Positions 26,101 through 32,166 of a stretch of DNA of 32,166 nt are shown one piece after another. Location: the NCBI GenBank assembly GCA_031262365.1, contig JAISHW010000031.1:1-32166 (forward strand), written 5' to 3'. The position numbers were made by a program, and so were the translations under genes. A model generated the notes under the pieces. It did no database searches. It was not told the DNA's origin and saw only the letters and a list, made by a program, of their open reading frames with translations. Each line of letters starts with the position of its first letter. Position 1 is the stretch's first letter. This DNA comes from Lentimicrobiaceae bacterium. Its GTDB lineage: Bacteria > Bacteroidota > Bacteroidia > Bacteroidales > F082.

Positions 26101-26772
26101 TGATTTTGTTTTTACCTGATAACGAGTCCATCCATTTTCTGAAATTTCCTTAATCTGTGAGAAATCATCATATTCTTTTCTATATTCGTTATTTCCTTGT
26201 GCTATTAATCTTACGCCATCTAACACAAGCTCAGAAGACAATGCTTCTCCTCCAGCTAATGCTATATGATTTGCACTATGATAATAAGTCGGCGAAGTAC
26301 GAGAAATCATGGATAAGGATCCAATAGACCAACCAAGTCCTACGGTGCCATTAGGTCCATTGCTGTTGTAATTTAATGAAACTTCTGGTGTCATTCCTGC
26401 TCTTCCCGGAGGTACCGCTATTGAGAATGAATACGAAAATACGCCGTTGTCTAAAACAGAAGCACTTCCAGCAATACTCCCGACCACGCCGTTATCACCG
26501 GCTAACGGACCGCCTATCTCGCCTTCTGCTGGCGGAATAATCATATACGGATTGATAATGCCTTCGAATGAATTGTTGGTATTGGAGGCTGTAAATTCAA
26601 ATCCGGGATTCAGTTCGATAAATTCGCTGGCTTCGTAAAGGTGATGCCCGACAGGAAGAGGCTGATTTAATGTGAATGACACGCCCTGATGGTGTTGGCC
26701 TAACAGTACCGTTGCTTGTATCAATAGCAGTATAGTGAGAAGGTGTTTCCCCTTGTGTTTTGAATTTATCAT
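20170..26772 (-). CDS. secreted SpvB/FG-GAP/RHS-repeat polymorphic toxin, full length
   Basis: A 2200-residue carrier of a C-terminal toxin. Residues 1-25 form a Sec signal peptide. About 75-300 is an SpvB-like domain (GLGWSIGSLSMISR). About 380-800 holds at least five FG-GAP/VCBS-type Ca-binding motifs of the D-x-NGDGxxD form (near 464, 527, 647, 724, 787), and about 815-915 resembles the middle domain of TcdB/TcB toxins. About 950-1800 consists of YD/RHS repeats. The conserved RHS core is ~1805-1869 (GFTGHEHLD, then NGRMYDPVLGRFLSPDP, then NPLRHTDPTG). This corresponds to a TcB-TcC-like shell that encapsulates a tip, with self-cleavage expected near the core. A hydrophobic pre-tip region follows, then the junction segment (1976-2042), then a unique tip of 158 residues (2043-2200) that I cannot assign. 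There is no T9SS sorting domain. A candidate immunity gene follows 11 bp later. Confidence 0.93.
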   Translation of the reverse strand: MINSKHKGKHLLTILLLIQATVLLGQHHQGVSFTLNQPLPVGHHLYEASEFIELNPGFEFTASNTNNSFEGIINPYMIIPPAEGEIGGPLAGDNGVVGSIAGSASVLDNGVFSYSFSIAVPPGRAGMTPEVSLNYNSNGPNGTVGLGWSIGSLSMISRTSPTYYHSANHIALAGGEALSSELVLDGVRLIAQGNNEYRKEYDDFSQIKEISENGWTRYQVKTKSGLIYEYGRTHNSYQIARNFVPPTTSKTFSYYLSSVKDLYENSINYSYNHNWTTGENYLEKITYLDNEILFCYDNAAGKSVTHMGFTLPMHIECKKILKEIHCKHKSEVVRKYVLDYEERYVAGDEENVIYLLRSVEEIAANEQINKTRFTWEEEIDYAYKSKPIMYKLPVSVQNSDDFTMIYGNFYGKTTMDAMVFYQKRTGRFLLEGKGDSLIFRGGHYEKDTIIRETRYNIEKDEQITLDINGDGFDDFIYYEVRINNPENTGDNRLILYININDGAGGFFEYRKEEIGTYIQVIPGDFNGDGRADILLRNYYGVLQLFLSDPDYADQGHLDEKYFYHDGIYLPHSFDVFPGHFMGDHRTQLLARGKRYPGTPEEQWEQFVYRIKKRSGYEDEYQGERYNINEGIDLDPYSCDFMLLGDLNGDGKSDIVKGSITSNVGNSSYFVHHIETETYQSYRDDFEDYKTITITSIPVDKSYMVSNGISQTLIDESSKKMFCADFNGDGRCDILIQCNLLYARWEYNQYIITRTDPLTIILYANKSGTSFSKKVIKGTGTLYPDCIPFDFNGDGASELMYAKIKYGMIPRYEFSTDSYRITLVTNGLGRATQVKYKFLSDSTIYTPSTDTTSYPYAPLTTPYPAVSELIVDNGVGNDTIRYRYEGGLVHMRGHGFLGFKRRIITNLTKDVREVIDCRLYDEAPFLLPQQTHSYQNSSGILLNKTVTNYKLTNTTGKLNYFVALKDRTEYNYDNFAGLGIYSSSKYTIDDYDNFGNALKTTQKYYKGTDSLVHTTTSQNTYNNYTEGKWILGRLSRTKTTYETAGAAPIDKRVAFVYYTEGLHDGMLRKEITEPDSDKPVTKEYIYDSYGNITVSKISAPGMQTRIDSSFYDHNDPNPKGRFLTKRINAEGHVEEKVFDTKSGNVTTITDPNGNVTRLFYDSFGRHVRTLTPDGNQTVSALRWASDNDDYAPTDSRYYVWSQSSGSLPVRTYYDCAGKELRTVSFNFSGAAVIVDTKYDAKGRVVRKSEPYYPGSDSIYYSKLEYDTLWRVSKTIAPSGAETKFSYSGLTTTVKNAHLNESKKTVNPQGWLVETEDALGGKIIHSYFSDGTLHTTKVKNYEATARTYNYDIFGNMISYHDASQGAKKYAYNPFGELIYDVNAQNDTTFYTQYDKLSRLREMRTPDDTVTWVYDQQKIGVLDSVYGSKHRMAYTYDNLLRVLSVKETIENEMFTTSYSYDQYNRVDELTYPSGYAIKNMYNEYGYQNKILERSTSKVLWQAMEANARNQITKIKLGNNITQNLYYDPITGLIREEVANGLQDNLYDWDYLRNLTFRSTFDRKEETFEYDPLNRLEKIYHDNELKQSITYDALGNITYKSDVGDYQYNDSNNPYKLTAINDNSALISHDNQRVDYNYFNKVSRVAEHDPRWPSRIKRQLDLSYGIDKQRIKQVTIDRTNFSTKEKYYVGGIYEKENNQLAITKTHYITAPTGLVAILEYKSGGGSSIVIDSLIVGGNISIADTLDGIALPPEPLSSYRLLYVLTDHLGSIQVLASENGMLIEELSYDVWGMRRDPITLEAYLGSDSQTPLGFTGHEHLDLFALVNMNGRMYDPVLGRFLSPDPILQYPNYTQGLNPYAYCLNNPLRHTDPTGHFTISNSAGWKIFGTIGAALTIMIAPYSIFAASVVSGILQYCTASTLKATPKQAIAQGFSSAGLTFLSHFAVSKIGQIFDKGLPEFANEVGRALAHGTFNGGLRVVQGGRFEHGFMSGMVSSLGGSMLQNRSMSAGSQVALSAVLGGTAEALGGGKFANGAITGAFVMLFNHLSYPPQRGNYTPESLTDEQIEQLTEKVKAMLEKNRKAYANPDLEAPNPVRISEKNGIDFTIDGISFEGVKGFRHQNYGARNVEIKVGSETYYVDIVYSPNSQNNIVTIVEITGKTDYTIGGRILFRQNDKTQNQYLLQIEFKSKEDRMKFYNYATGVTN
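20647..20847 (-). repeat. RHS junction segment, copy E (inside the full-length gene)
   Basis: Encodes residues 1976-2042, from QGGRFEHGFMSG through GGKFANGAITGAFVMLFNHL, directly before the variable tip. GGKFANGA-x-TGAF-x-x-x-FN junctions are a familiar boundary before toxin tips in RHS and related proteins. Confidence 0.9.
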
Positions 26773-26808
26773 GTTATCTGGTTTTCATTTTGGTTGTCTG
26801 TCGGTTTT

Positions 26809-27255
26809 CTACAGTAGTTTGATGATTTTGTAGGTTGTCGACGACCGATCGGCTATCAATAGCAAAAAGTAGAGGCCGTCGGGGTAGGAACCAATGTCAA
26901 GCAATGTCGTGGTTTTGTAGAGTTTTCCCTGTTCCAAAATTTGTCCCCGCTGATCGTATAGATGGTATTGCACGCCTTGTTCCGGATTTTCGGCTAACGA
27001 TACAGTGAGCGAGCCTCGTGTAGGATTCGGGTAGACCGAGGTGCTGTCCAGTAGCGATTCCGGTATCGTGTCGGAAAGCGTAAACGGCAAGCTTTCGCTG
27101 CTTTTCATTTGTTCCATTTCTGCCCACCAACGGTGAATGCGGTTGCCACTGGCATCGTAATCAAAGTAGAACATATAATTTTGCGCATGAACGTGTTGCA
27201 TCAGAAGTAGAAAGACAACAAATAGTAGCATTTGCACAAATGTTTTTCTTTTCAT
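26809..27255 (-). CDS. small T9SS-sorted protein with a YD-like motif
   Basis: A 148-residue protein: signal peptide (1-24, ending HVHAQ), then a short region with FDYDASGNRIHRWW (a single motif of the YD/RHS-repeat type), an acidic Ser-rich linker, and a type A T9SS C-terminal sorting domain (~70-148: VYPNPTRGSLTVSL, YHLYDQRGQILEQG, LPDGLYFL-type SYPDGLYFLLL). It has almost no room for a separate functional domain. It starts 49 bp after the stop of the preceding gene and ends 36 bp before the RHS gene, so it is co-transcribed. The partner could be the RHS protein itself, but that is inference. Confidence 0.85.
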   Translation of the reverse strand: MKRKTFVQMLLFVVFLLLMQHVHAQNYMFYFDYDASGNRIHRWWAEMEQMKSSESLPFTLSDTIPESLLDSTSVYPNPTRGSLTVSLAENPEQGVQYHLYDQRGQILEQGKLYKTTTLLDIGSYPDGLYFLLLIADRSSTTYKIIKLL

Positions 27256-27304
27256 CGTTATCGTGTTTTTGGAATTAATTAATAAAGAATCTATAAGATT
27301 CTTT

Positions 27305-29050
27305 TTATTGTTTTTCTTGCAACTGTTGTTTTAATGCTTCGATTTCTTTTTGTTGCTGAATAATGTAAAGTGTCAGTTCTTCTACTTTTCGCAAAAGCAA
27401 ATCGTCCATCCGCCCAATGTCATAACCTTCTTCGATAAAGGTTTCGGCAGAAGGCACTTCGGGTAAGTGATGGTGTGTTTTTACGTAAGTTTCCAATTCC
27501 GACAAAGGCATGAGTTTATAATCTGGAAGAAAAACAAAGTCGGATGCCGGTACACTTTGAACAATCTTGATTGATTCGGCAATAATGCCACCTTTGACAG
27601 ATAGCTTATAGTTTCCGGGCACTGTTGTGCCAATGCCTACGCTACCATTTGTTGTTACAAAAATGCCGTTTGTACCGGCAGTTCCGTTGACAATTAAGTA
27701 GCCGTTCATGTTGATGTTTTGTGTTGCTGTGTAATCGAAACCTGATCCGATCGGGATTGTTTCCGATGAAAGTGTTCCGTTGGTATTAACGACCAACATT
27801 TTTGACTCGGTGCTTTTCAGGTTTGTAAAAACAACGTTACTACCTACCGTCAATGATCCGGTAGCGTTTACATCGCCGCTTATGTGCAATTTTGAAGTGG
27901 GATTGGCAACGCCGATTCCTACATTACCGTTTTCAAATATGAAGTGTTTGTTTGTAGGCGTTGTAAAGTAGAAGTGTTGCGATGCTGCCGCACGGATAGC
28001 GTGGTCGTTTGTCAAGTAGATATGTGAATAGGCGTTTGTGCTTGTTCCCGTAGCTTCTAAACGCAAGGTTGCAGGTTCCTGACTATCGGCTTTTATGTGA
28101 AGTTTGGCTGTCGGAGCGGCAACATCGCCTATACCGACTTTACCAGTACGGCTTCCTCCTGCTGGTGCTTTTTCCACAAAGAATGTCGGTTTGTTGCTGT
28201 TGAATCCCACCATAAACGACCCTGTATTATTGTTAGTCAGATAGTTATTTGGACCTAAGCCACCGCCTATGATAAAGGAGTTGCTCGCCGTTGCTTTTAC
28301 AAAACGTCCCATGGCGAAGGATGCTGGAGCCGTAGATGCTACACACAACCCCATCGCCACCGATTGTTCTTCACTGGCAACCGAGTTTAAGCCGGTCACA
28401 AAAGAATGTTTCCCGATACTTTGATTATCACGACCAAACGAAACAGAACCCTCGTTTGTGGCGACCGAGTTCAATCCGGATACAAAAGAAAATAACCCGC
28501 TACTCTCATTACCCTTACCAAACGAAACGGCAGAATCCGAAACATTATTTATGCCTAAAGCACTTATGCTATTGTATAAACGTACTTTTGCCTGTCTGTT
28601 ATTTATACTTACAAAAATTGCACCGGTACCGACCTGAAAATCACCGTTGACATGGAGTATGGCTTCAGGGTTTATTGTTTGAATGCCTACTTTACCTAAG
28701 CTTTCCTGCCCTCCGATCGGACTATAGCTACCTGATGATACAAATATGGTGGGATCCGGACGACCAAAGCCAATCATCAATGAATTTGCTATATTATTGA
28801 CAAGCGGATAAGTAATACCGGATATGTAGGCTCCGCTACCGATAACAATGCTTTGTTTTGTTGTCGTACTTAAATAACGACCAATAGCCGTGCTATAAGT
28901 GCCTGAAAGCGTATTGTTTCCGCCTATCGAACTTGAGGTATTGTTCACACTGGAACCTGTACAATAAACACAGGTTTGCGAATGTAGTGTGTTGATTTTA
29001 ATAAATATAAAGAAAAGAAATGAGAAAAAAGAAATAAGAATGGGTTTCAT
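27305..29050 (-). CDS. YadA-head/tail-fibre-like surface protein
   Basis: A 581-residue exported protein (signal peptide 1-25). Residues ~30-300 are degenerate repeats of the YadA head type (SVSFGRDNQSIGKHSFVTG, SVAMGLCVASTAPASFAMG, each containing the A/F-x-G pattern), expected to form a left-handed beta roll. Later segments repeat KVGIGDVAAPTAKLHI, NVGIGVANPTSKLHI and SVGIGTTVPGNYKLSV, as in tail-fibre-like proteins of Bacteroidota. The C-terminus (~500-581) has YKLMPLSELETYVKTHHHLPEVPS and a closing coiled coil (EELTLYIIQQQKEIEALKQQL) that probably trimerises. It has no T9SS domain. It lies in the operon just upstream of the small T9SS protein and the RHS gene. Confidence 0.85.
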   Translation of the reverse strand: MKPILISFFSFLFFIFIKINTLHSQTCVYCTGSSVNNTSSSIGGNNTLSGTYSTAIGRYLSTTTKQSIVIGSGAYISGITYPLVNNIANSLMIGFGRPDPTIFVSSGSYSPIGGQESLGKVGIQTINPEAILHVNGDFQVGTGAIFVSINNRQAKVRLYNSISALGINNVSDSAVSFGKGNESSGLFSFVSGLNSVATNEGSVSFGRDNQSIGKHSFVTGLNSVASEEQSVAMGLCVASTAPASFAMGRFVKATASNSFIIGGGLGPNNYLTNNNTGSFMVGFNSNKPTFFVEKAPAGGSRTGKVGIGDVAAPTAKLHIKADSQEPATLRLEATGTSTNAYSHIYLTNDHAIRAAASQHFYFTTPTNKHFIFENGNVGIGVANPTSKLHISGDVNATGSLTVGSNVVFTNLKSTESKMLVVNTNGTLSSETIPIGSGFDYTATQNINMNGYLIVNGTAGTNGIFVTTNGSVGIGTTVPGNYKLSVKGGIIAESIKIVQSVPASDFVFLPDYKLMPLSELETYVKTHHHLPEVPSAETFIEEGYDIGRMDDLLLRKVEELTLYIIQQQKEIEALKQQLQEKQ

Positions 29051-29112
29051 CGCATTAAATTTTTTGTGTTTTGATTTTTATTTAGTTAATTAGTTTGTTT
29101 AGTACAAGACAA

Positions 29113-30621
29113 TCATTCTTTGATAAACTTACCGTTGCCAATAGGTGCTTCAGCGTGCAGCAAGCGGTATGTATACGCACCCGAAGGCAGGTTCGACAAA
29201 TCCATCGTCAACAAATTGCCCTTGCCGCTGAGTCGGCTGTCGTAAACCTTGCGACCCTGAAGATCATAAATAACAAAGCGCGCCGAAGTGCCTTCGACTG
29301 AAATAGGCAAACGAACATGAAACAAATCGCGGACAGGATTCGGATATGCTTGAATCGTTACAGAAGAAACGCCCGCCGATTCCGACAACCCGATCGAATA
29401 CAATGCAATGTCTTCGCGCATTACTTTCTTGATGTGTGCATCTAAATTATAATAAAGACCTCCTCCAGGGTATTCTTTGGCACGATTGGACACAACCATG
29501 CAGCCGCCGTCTGCTGTGGCAATGACACTCTTAGGCCAGTAGTTCAAATCACCACCGTAGTCGTAGCGTCCCAACAAATTTAAGTCGGCATCAATCAAGA
29601 AAACACTCACGAGTTCAGGAGTTACCAAAGGGTCGTTATGGCTTGTCTGACCTGCCACATAAATCGTGCTGTCGTTCACATAAGCCATGCTCTCATACGA
29701 TGCCGGATAGTCAATTGTATCGGGACGTACAATACGCAAAGTGTCCAAAAAAACAGCTTCACGGCTCAAACGGTACACCGTAAGGTCTTGCTCAGAAAAA
29801 GGAGGATTATCTTTAAAGGACGTATAGCAACTCATCAAAAACTCCTGATCGTTCAGCCAATGAGTTACATGAGCAGGGTCTCTAACATTAACTTCGAGCG
29901 ATGGTACAGACGGTATGACATGGCTGTCAAGTAGGTTCAAATCATTGTCGAAATAACAAAACTCTATCCTGCCGCTCAAATTGGATAATCTACGGGCAAC
30001 CAGCAGTAGCTCATCACTATCCGGAATACGGCTAAACCAAAGAAGAGCTTGCTGTCGTGGCTCGTAGTAGTCTGCACGCGTAAATAAGGTATCGCCTTCG
30101 GGACTGAACTTGTAAAAAAGTATACCATAACGGTAATCACCCGTAGCTGTAGCCACCGTAGCCATTACAATATTACCGTCTGAAGCAATAGCCGTTGATA
30201 CCTTGCCTAAATTACTATAGGAATCATCTAATGCATACAACTTTTCAGACAGTACCTCTAAATCGCTGTTGAAAATCAAAACCAGTATATTATCCGTTTG
30301 ATCATTGACGACACTTGCTATAATAAAATAACGATCGTCAGGTAAAATATCTATGGATATAAAACAGATATCCGAATAGACAGGATTGTTGTAGCGAAAA
30401 CTGCTGTAATTGCCGTCGGGAAAAACCTTCACTATCAAGCCGTCGTAGGGAAGCTCAGGAGCATCATTCATAAAACCCACAAACAATACATTACCTTCGG
30501 AATCCAACCCTCCCCAGTTGAGAGATTGCGTACCCTCTCCATCAATTGCAAACTCAAAACCTTGAGCGGAGCAAAAAATAGAAAACAATAATAATGAACA
30601 AAAAAAATAAAATTGTTTCAT
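29113..30621 (-). CDS. T9SS-sorted secreted protein, propeller-like
   Basis: A 502-residue protein with a signal peptide (1-19, ending FCSAQ). The body (~25-420) is made of repeating strand pairs with Asp/Gly turns (IVKVFPDGNYSSF, VIATADGGCMVV), as in beta-propeller proteins. The C-terminus (~425-502) is a type A T9SS sorting domain (AYPNPVRDLFHVRL, YDLQGRKVYDSRL, LPSGAYTYRLL). It should be secreted across the outer membrane by the Por system and anchored or released there. The ligand is unknown. It is second in the leftward operon, 92 bp after the lipoprotein gene. Confidence 0.88.
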   Translation of the reverse strand: MKQFYFFCSLLLFSIFCSAQGFEFAIDGEGTQSLNWGGLDSEGNVLFVGFMNDAPELPYDGLIVKVFPDGNYSSFRYNNPVYSDICFISIDILPDDRYFIIASVVNDQTDNILVLIFNSDLEVLSEKLYALDDSYSNLGKVSTAIASDGNIVMATVATATGDYRYGILFYKFSPEGDTLFTRADYYEPRQQALLWFSRIPDSDELLLVARRLSNLSGRIEFCYFDNDLNLLDSHVIPSVPSLEVNVRDPAHVTHWLNDQEFLMSCYTSFKDNPPFSEQDLTVYRLSREAVFLDTLRIVRPDTIDYPASYESMAYVNDSTIYVAGQTSHNDPLVTPELVSVFLIDADLNLLGRYDYGGDLNYWPKSVIATADGGCMVVSNRAKEYPGGGLYYNLDAHIKKVMREDIALYSIGLSESAGVSSVTIQAYPNPVRDLFHVRLPISVEGTSARFVIYDLQGRKVYDSRLSGKGNLLTMDLSNLPSGAYTYRLLHAEAPIGNGKFIKE

Positions 30622-30713
30622 AAAAACTGTTTTTAGTTTAAAAATTTAATACAAACCGTATTAGCACCATACAAAAATCCTGTGCTTCTTGTAGTTTTCA
30701 AGTCTTATCCGTA

Positions 30714-31802
30714 TTAATCCAAATTGGGTAATTCTTCCCGTTCGTCAGGTAAATTGATAATATTTACCCTATTGCCGTATGTAAACAAACCATCGTGAAT
30801 CAAGCAATGGTAAGGGCTATTAGAATCATCATTTATATCTCTTTTTGTGCCGCTAATACCTGCCGAAACTAACATCCGATTCGAAGCAAAACTATAATCA
30901 TCCGGAATACGGTTGTACACTACTTGTTGTAAGCCCAAATAATGGAAGTTTAACTCGTCCGGATCCAAGCATTTTTCGCCATCGGTAAACGGAACTCCAA
31001 TGCTCTTTTCGATATAAAACATCAAATGGTTGCCGTTCTGGTTTTGATACGCATCGCCCGACACGTCAATTGTTTCCAAATCGATAAATACATACCTGCC
31101 CGTATTCGGAACAGGATAGTTTTTTCGCCGCTCGTTGAAGAGGTTAAGTGCTTCATCTAATTTGATAGCGGCATCAGAGCCGAGTTGCTGACCCGAACAA
31201 GTGCCTAATAGGTCGCCGTATTTCCAATATTGATTTTCGAAAAGGTTTTGTAGGCTTGTACCCGGATCCGAAGGTTGTATACCGCGTTCCTGACCAATGA
31301 CGGAATATAAAATTAACTCCGTTGTAGTAGCCGTAACCGCACCTTGATTAATGTTTAAAATAAAGTATTTCTTGTCTTCCAATGGGTTATTGTGATACAG
31401 TTTTGCTATTTCTTGTACGATTTCATCGTATAGTGTTACAACGTCACCCACATCTACATTTCCTGATGTCGATGGAAGACCGAAAACCAGCGTGTCTATT
31501 TGGTTGCTGGCAAGACCAAATTCAGGATAGGCGTAGCTGACATTAAAAAAAGTTTCCAAGTTCCAAATCGCTTCTTCAATGCTCATCAGCTCACCGCTCT
31601 TAACATTAGGATGGGATCTATAGTATTCTAATTGCGACTGAAATTGGACAATCTTCAATTCTAGTTTTTCACTGTTGATGCCTTCTGAAACGGCATTTTG
31701 AGTATGGAAATCGTCTCGTTTGTTGCACGATACTACCAACGAAACAAAGATGATTGCTGAAAAGGCAGCAATTAAAAAGTGTTTAACATTTGTTTTTTTC
31801 AT
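30714..31802 (-). CDS. hypothetical lipoprotein, first gene of the island operon
   Basis: A 362-residue protein. The ATG at 31802 is preferred over one 24 codons upstream because it gives a proper lipoprotein leader (KKTNVKHFLIAAFSAI, then LVVSC) with a lipidated Cys near residue 26. The upstream start would place 24 charged residues before the leader. The mature part has no family I recognise. It contains two Cys-containing stretches (LGTCSGQQLG, GEKCLDPDELNFHYLG) and ends in an acidic segment. Similar orphan lipoproteins often sit beside T9SS-exported proteins in this phylum, but its role here is unknown. Confidence 0.8.
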   Translation of the reverse strand: MKKTNVKHFLIAAFSAIIFVSLVVSCNKRDDFHTQNAVSEGINSEKLELKIVQFQSQLEYYRSHPNVKSGELMSIEEAIWNLETFFNVSYAYPEFGLASNQIDTLVFGLPSTSGNVDVGDVVTLYDEIVQEIAKLYHNNPLEDKKYFILNINQGAVTATTTELILYSVIGQERGIQPSDPGTSLQNLFENQYWKYGDLLGTCSGQQLGSDAAIKLDEALNLFNERRKNYPVPNTGRYVFIDLETIDVSGDAYQNQNGNHLMFYIEKSIGVPFTDGEKCLDPDELNFHYLGLQQVVYNRIPDDYSFASNRMLVSAGISGTKRDINDDSNSPYHCLIHDGLFTYGNRVNIINLPDEREELPNLD

Positions 31803-31817
31803 TTGTTTGATTTTTAA

Positions 31818-31836
31818 GGGCACCTCTAAAAATTGG
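31818..31836 (+). repeat. possible family 1 repeat end, right side of the island
   Basis: gggcacctctaaaaattgg resembles the first 17 bases of the repeat at 15236 (gggagcctctaaaaatc), in the same orientation. It is short, so similarity by chance cannot be excluded. It lies in the 5' leader of the lipoprotein gene. Confidence 0.4.
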
Positions 31837-31897
31837 TTTTTCTCTTTAAAATTTTTCACAAAGCCGAAGTGCATTAAAACTCTGTAAAAAATCCATA

Positions 31898-31928
31898 CAA
31901 AGTAAATCTATTTTTTTCAGAAAAGCAA
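31898..31928 (-). promoter_or_regulatory. candidate promoter of the island operon
   Basis: On the minus strand, TTG (31928-31926) and TTACTTTG (31905-31898) are separated by 20 bases. This resembles TTG...TAnnTTTG with one mismatch. It would start transcription ~90 bp before the lipoprotein ATG and just downstream of the ATCT repeat. Confidence 0.45.
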
Positions 31929-31942
31929 TACTTTTTTCAAAA

Positions 31943-31987
<45 letters not shown>

Positions 31988-32078
31988 AAAAACAAGCTAT
32001 TAAGTGCAAAAAAAATAGGTAAAAAAGTGTGCGGAATAATTTCAACAAAAAAAAGTTTAATTTTTTTTCACGCATATG

Positions 32079-32108
32079 TTGTGAGGTATAAAAAAGTTCT
32101 TACTTTTG
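32079..32108 (+). promoter_or_regulatory. strong Bacteroidota-type promoter, reading out of the window
   Basis: TTG at 32079-32081 and TACTTTTG at 32101-32108 are separated by 19 bases and match TTG-N19-TAnnTTTG exactly. An A/T-run region precedes it (32047-32068), like an activating upstream element. The following ~58 bases hold no clear ORF. The gene it drives lies beyond the window; a stable RNA operon is possible but not shown. Confidence 0.6.
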
Positions 32109-32166
32109 CAGACCCGAATCGAGTGGAGTTGGAAGCGGCGATGGGTGTCGAAAAAGGGAAAAAGAA

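Noticed and set aside
26809-27255. The small T9SS gene as a broken 3' end of a larger gene
   Set aside because: It has its own start and signal peptide and a complete sorting domain, and the upstream DNA is a short normal intergenic gap. It was kept as a real gene.

Overview
The window looks like a chromosomal segment of a Bacteroidota (Bacteroidales-like) bacterium. The support is: a roughly 290-residue primary sigma factor without the long N-terminal region, several proteins with Por/type IX secretion (T9SS) C-terminal sorting domains, lipoproteins with a Cys at the end of a short hydrophobic leader, and promoter-like boxes of the TTG...TAnnTTTG type instead of the sigma70 -35/-10 pair. Genus and species cannot be settled from the sequence alone.

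Left part (1-15235): mostly housekeeping genes. On the minus strand are yidC, pyrG, the primary sigma factor gene and an HtrA/DegP protease. On the plus strand are dapF, then an AT-rich type II restriction-modification block (a small helix-turn-helix protein that may be the scar of a larger methyltransferase, a small unknown ORF, a beta-class DNA methyltransferase and a PmeII-type endonuclease), then a GNAT acetyltransferase, mltG, a phosphohexomutase, a TPR lipoprotein and a HAD hydrolase. The intergenic gaps carry at least two families of short dispersed repeats. One of them forms a complete 122-bp MITE-like element with terminal inverted repeats just before the restriction block.

Right part (15236-31802, all minus strand): a secreted-protein and polymorphic-toxin island. 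In transcription order it holds a lipoprotein, a T9SS-sorted propeller-like protein, a YadA-head/tail-fibre-like protein, a very small T9SS-sorted protein with a YD-like motif, and a 2200-residue SpvB/FG-GAP/RHS protein whose last ~158 residues are a variable tip. Downstream of the RHS gene lie four displaced, headless tips. Each starts with a copy of the same Gly/Ala-rich junction segment that sits just before the tip of the full-length RHS protein. The full-length gene and three of the orphans are followed within 8-23 bp by a membrane, exported or lipoprotein-like candidate immunity gene. Two orphan tips carry recognisable His...Cys cell-wall enzyme signatures (Tlde1/DUF2778-like and DUF5675-like), one is unrecognised, and one is truncated by a dispersed repeat. 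A C-terminal relic of a paralogous immunity gene lies between the main unit and the first orphan. Together this reads as a tip-switching RHS toxin locus in which the array stores alternative toxin/immunity modules, with homologous junction copies available for recombination.

Far right (31803-32166): an intergenic region with an 11-copy ATCT tetranucleotide repeat just upstream of a candidate promoter for the island, and a good rightward Bacteroidota-type promoter running off the window.
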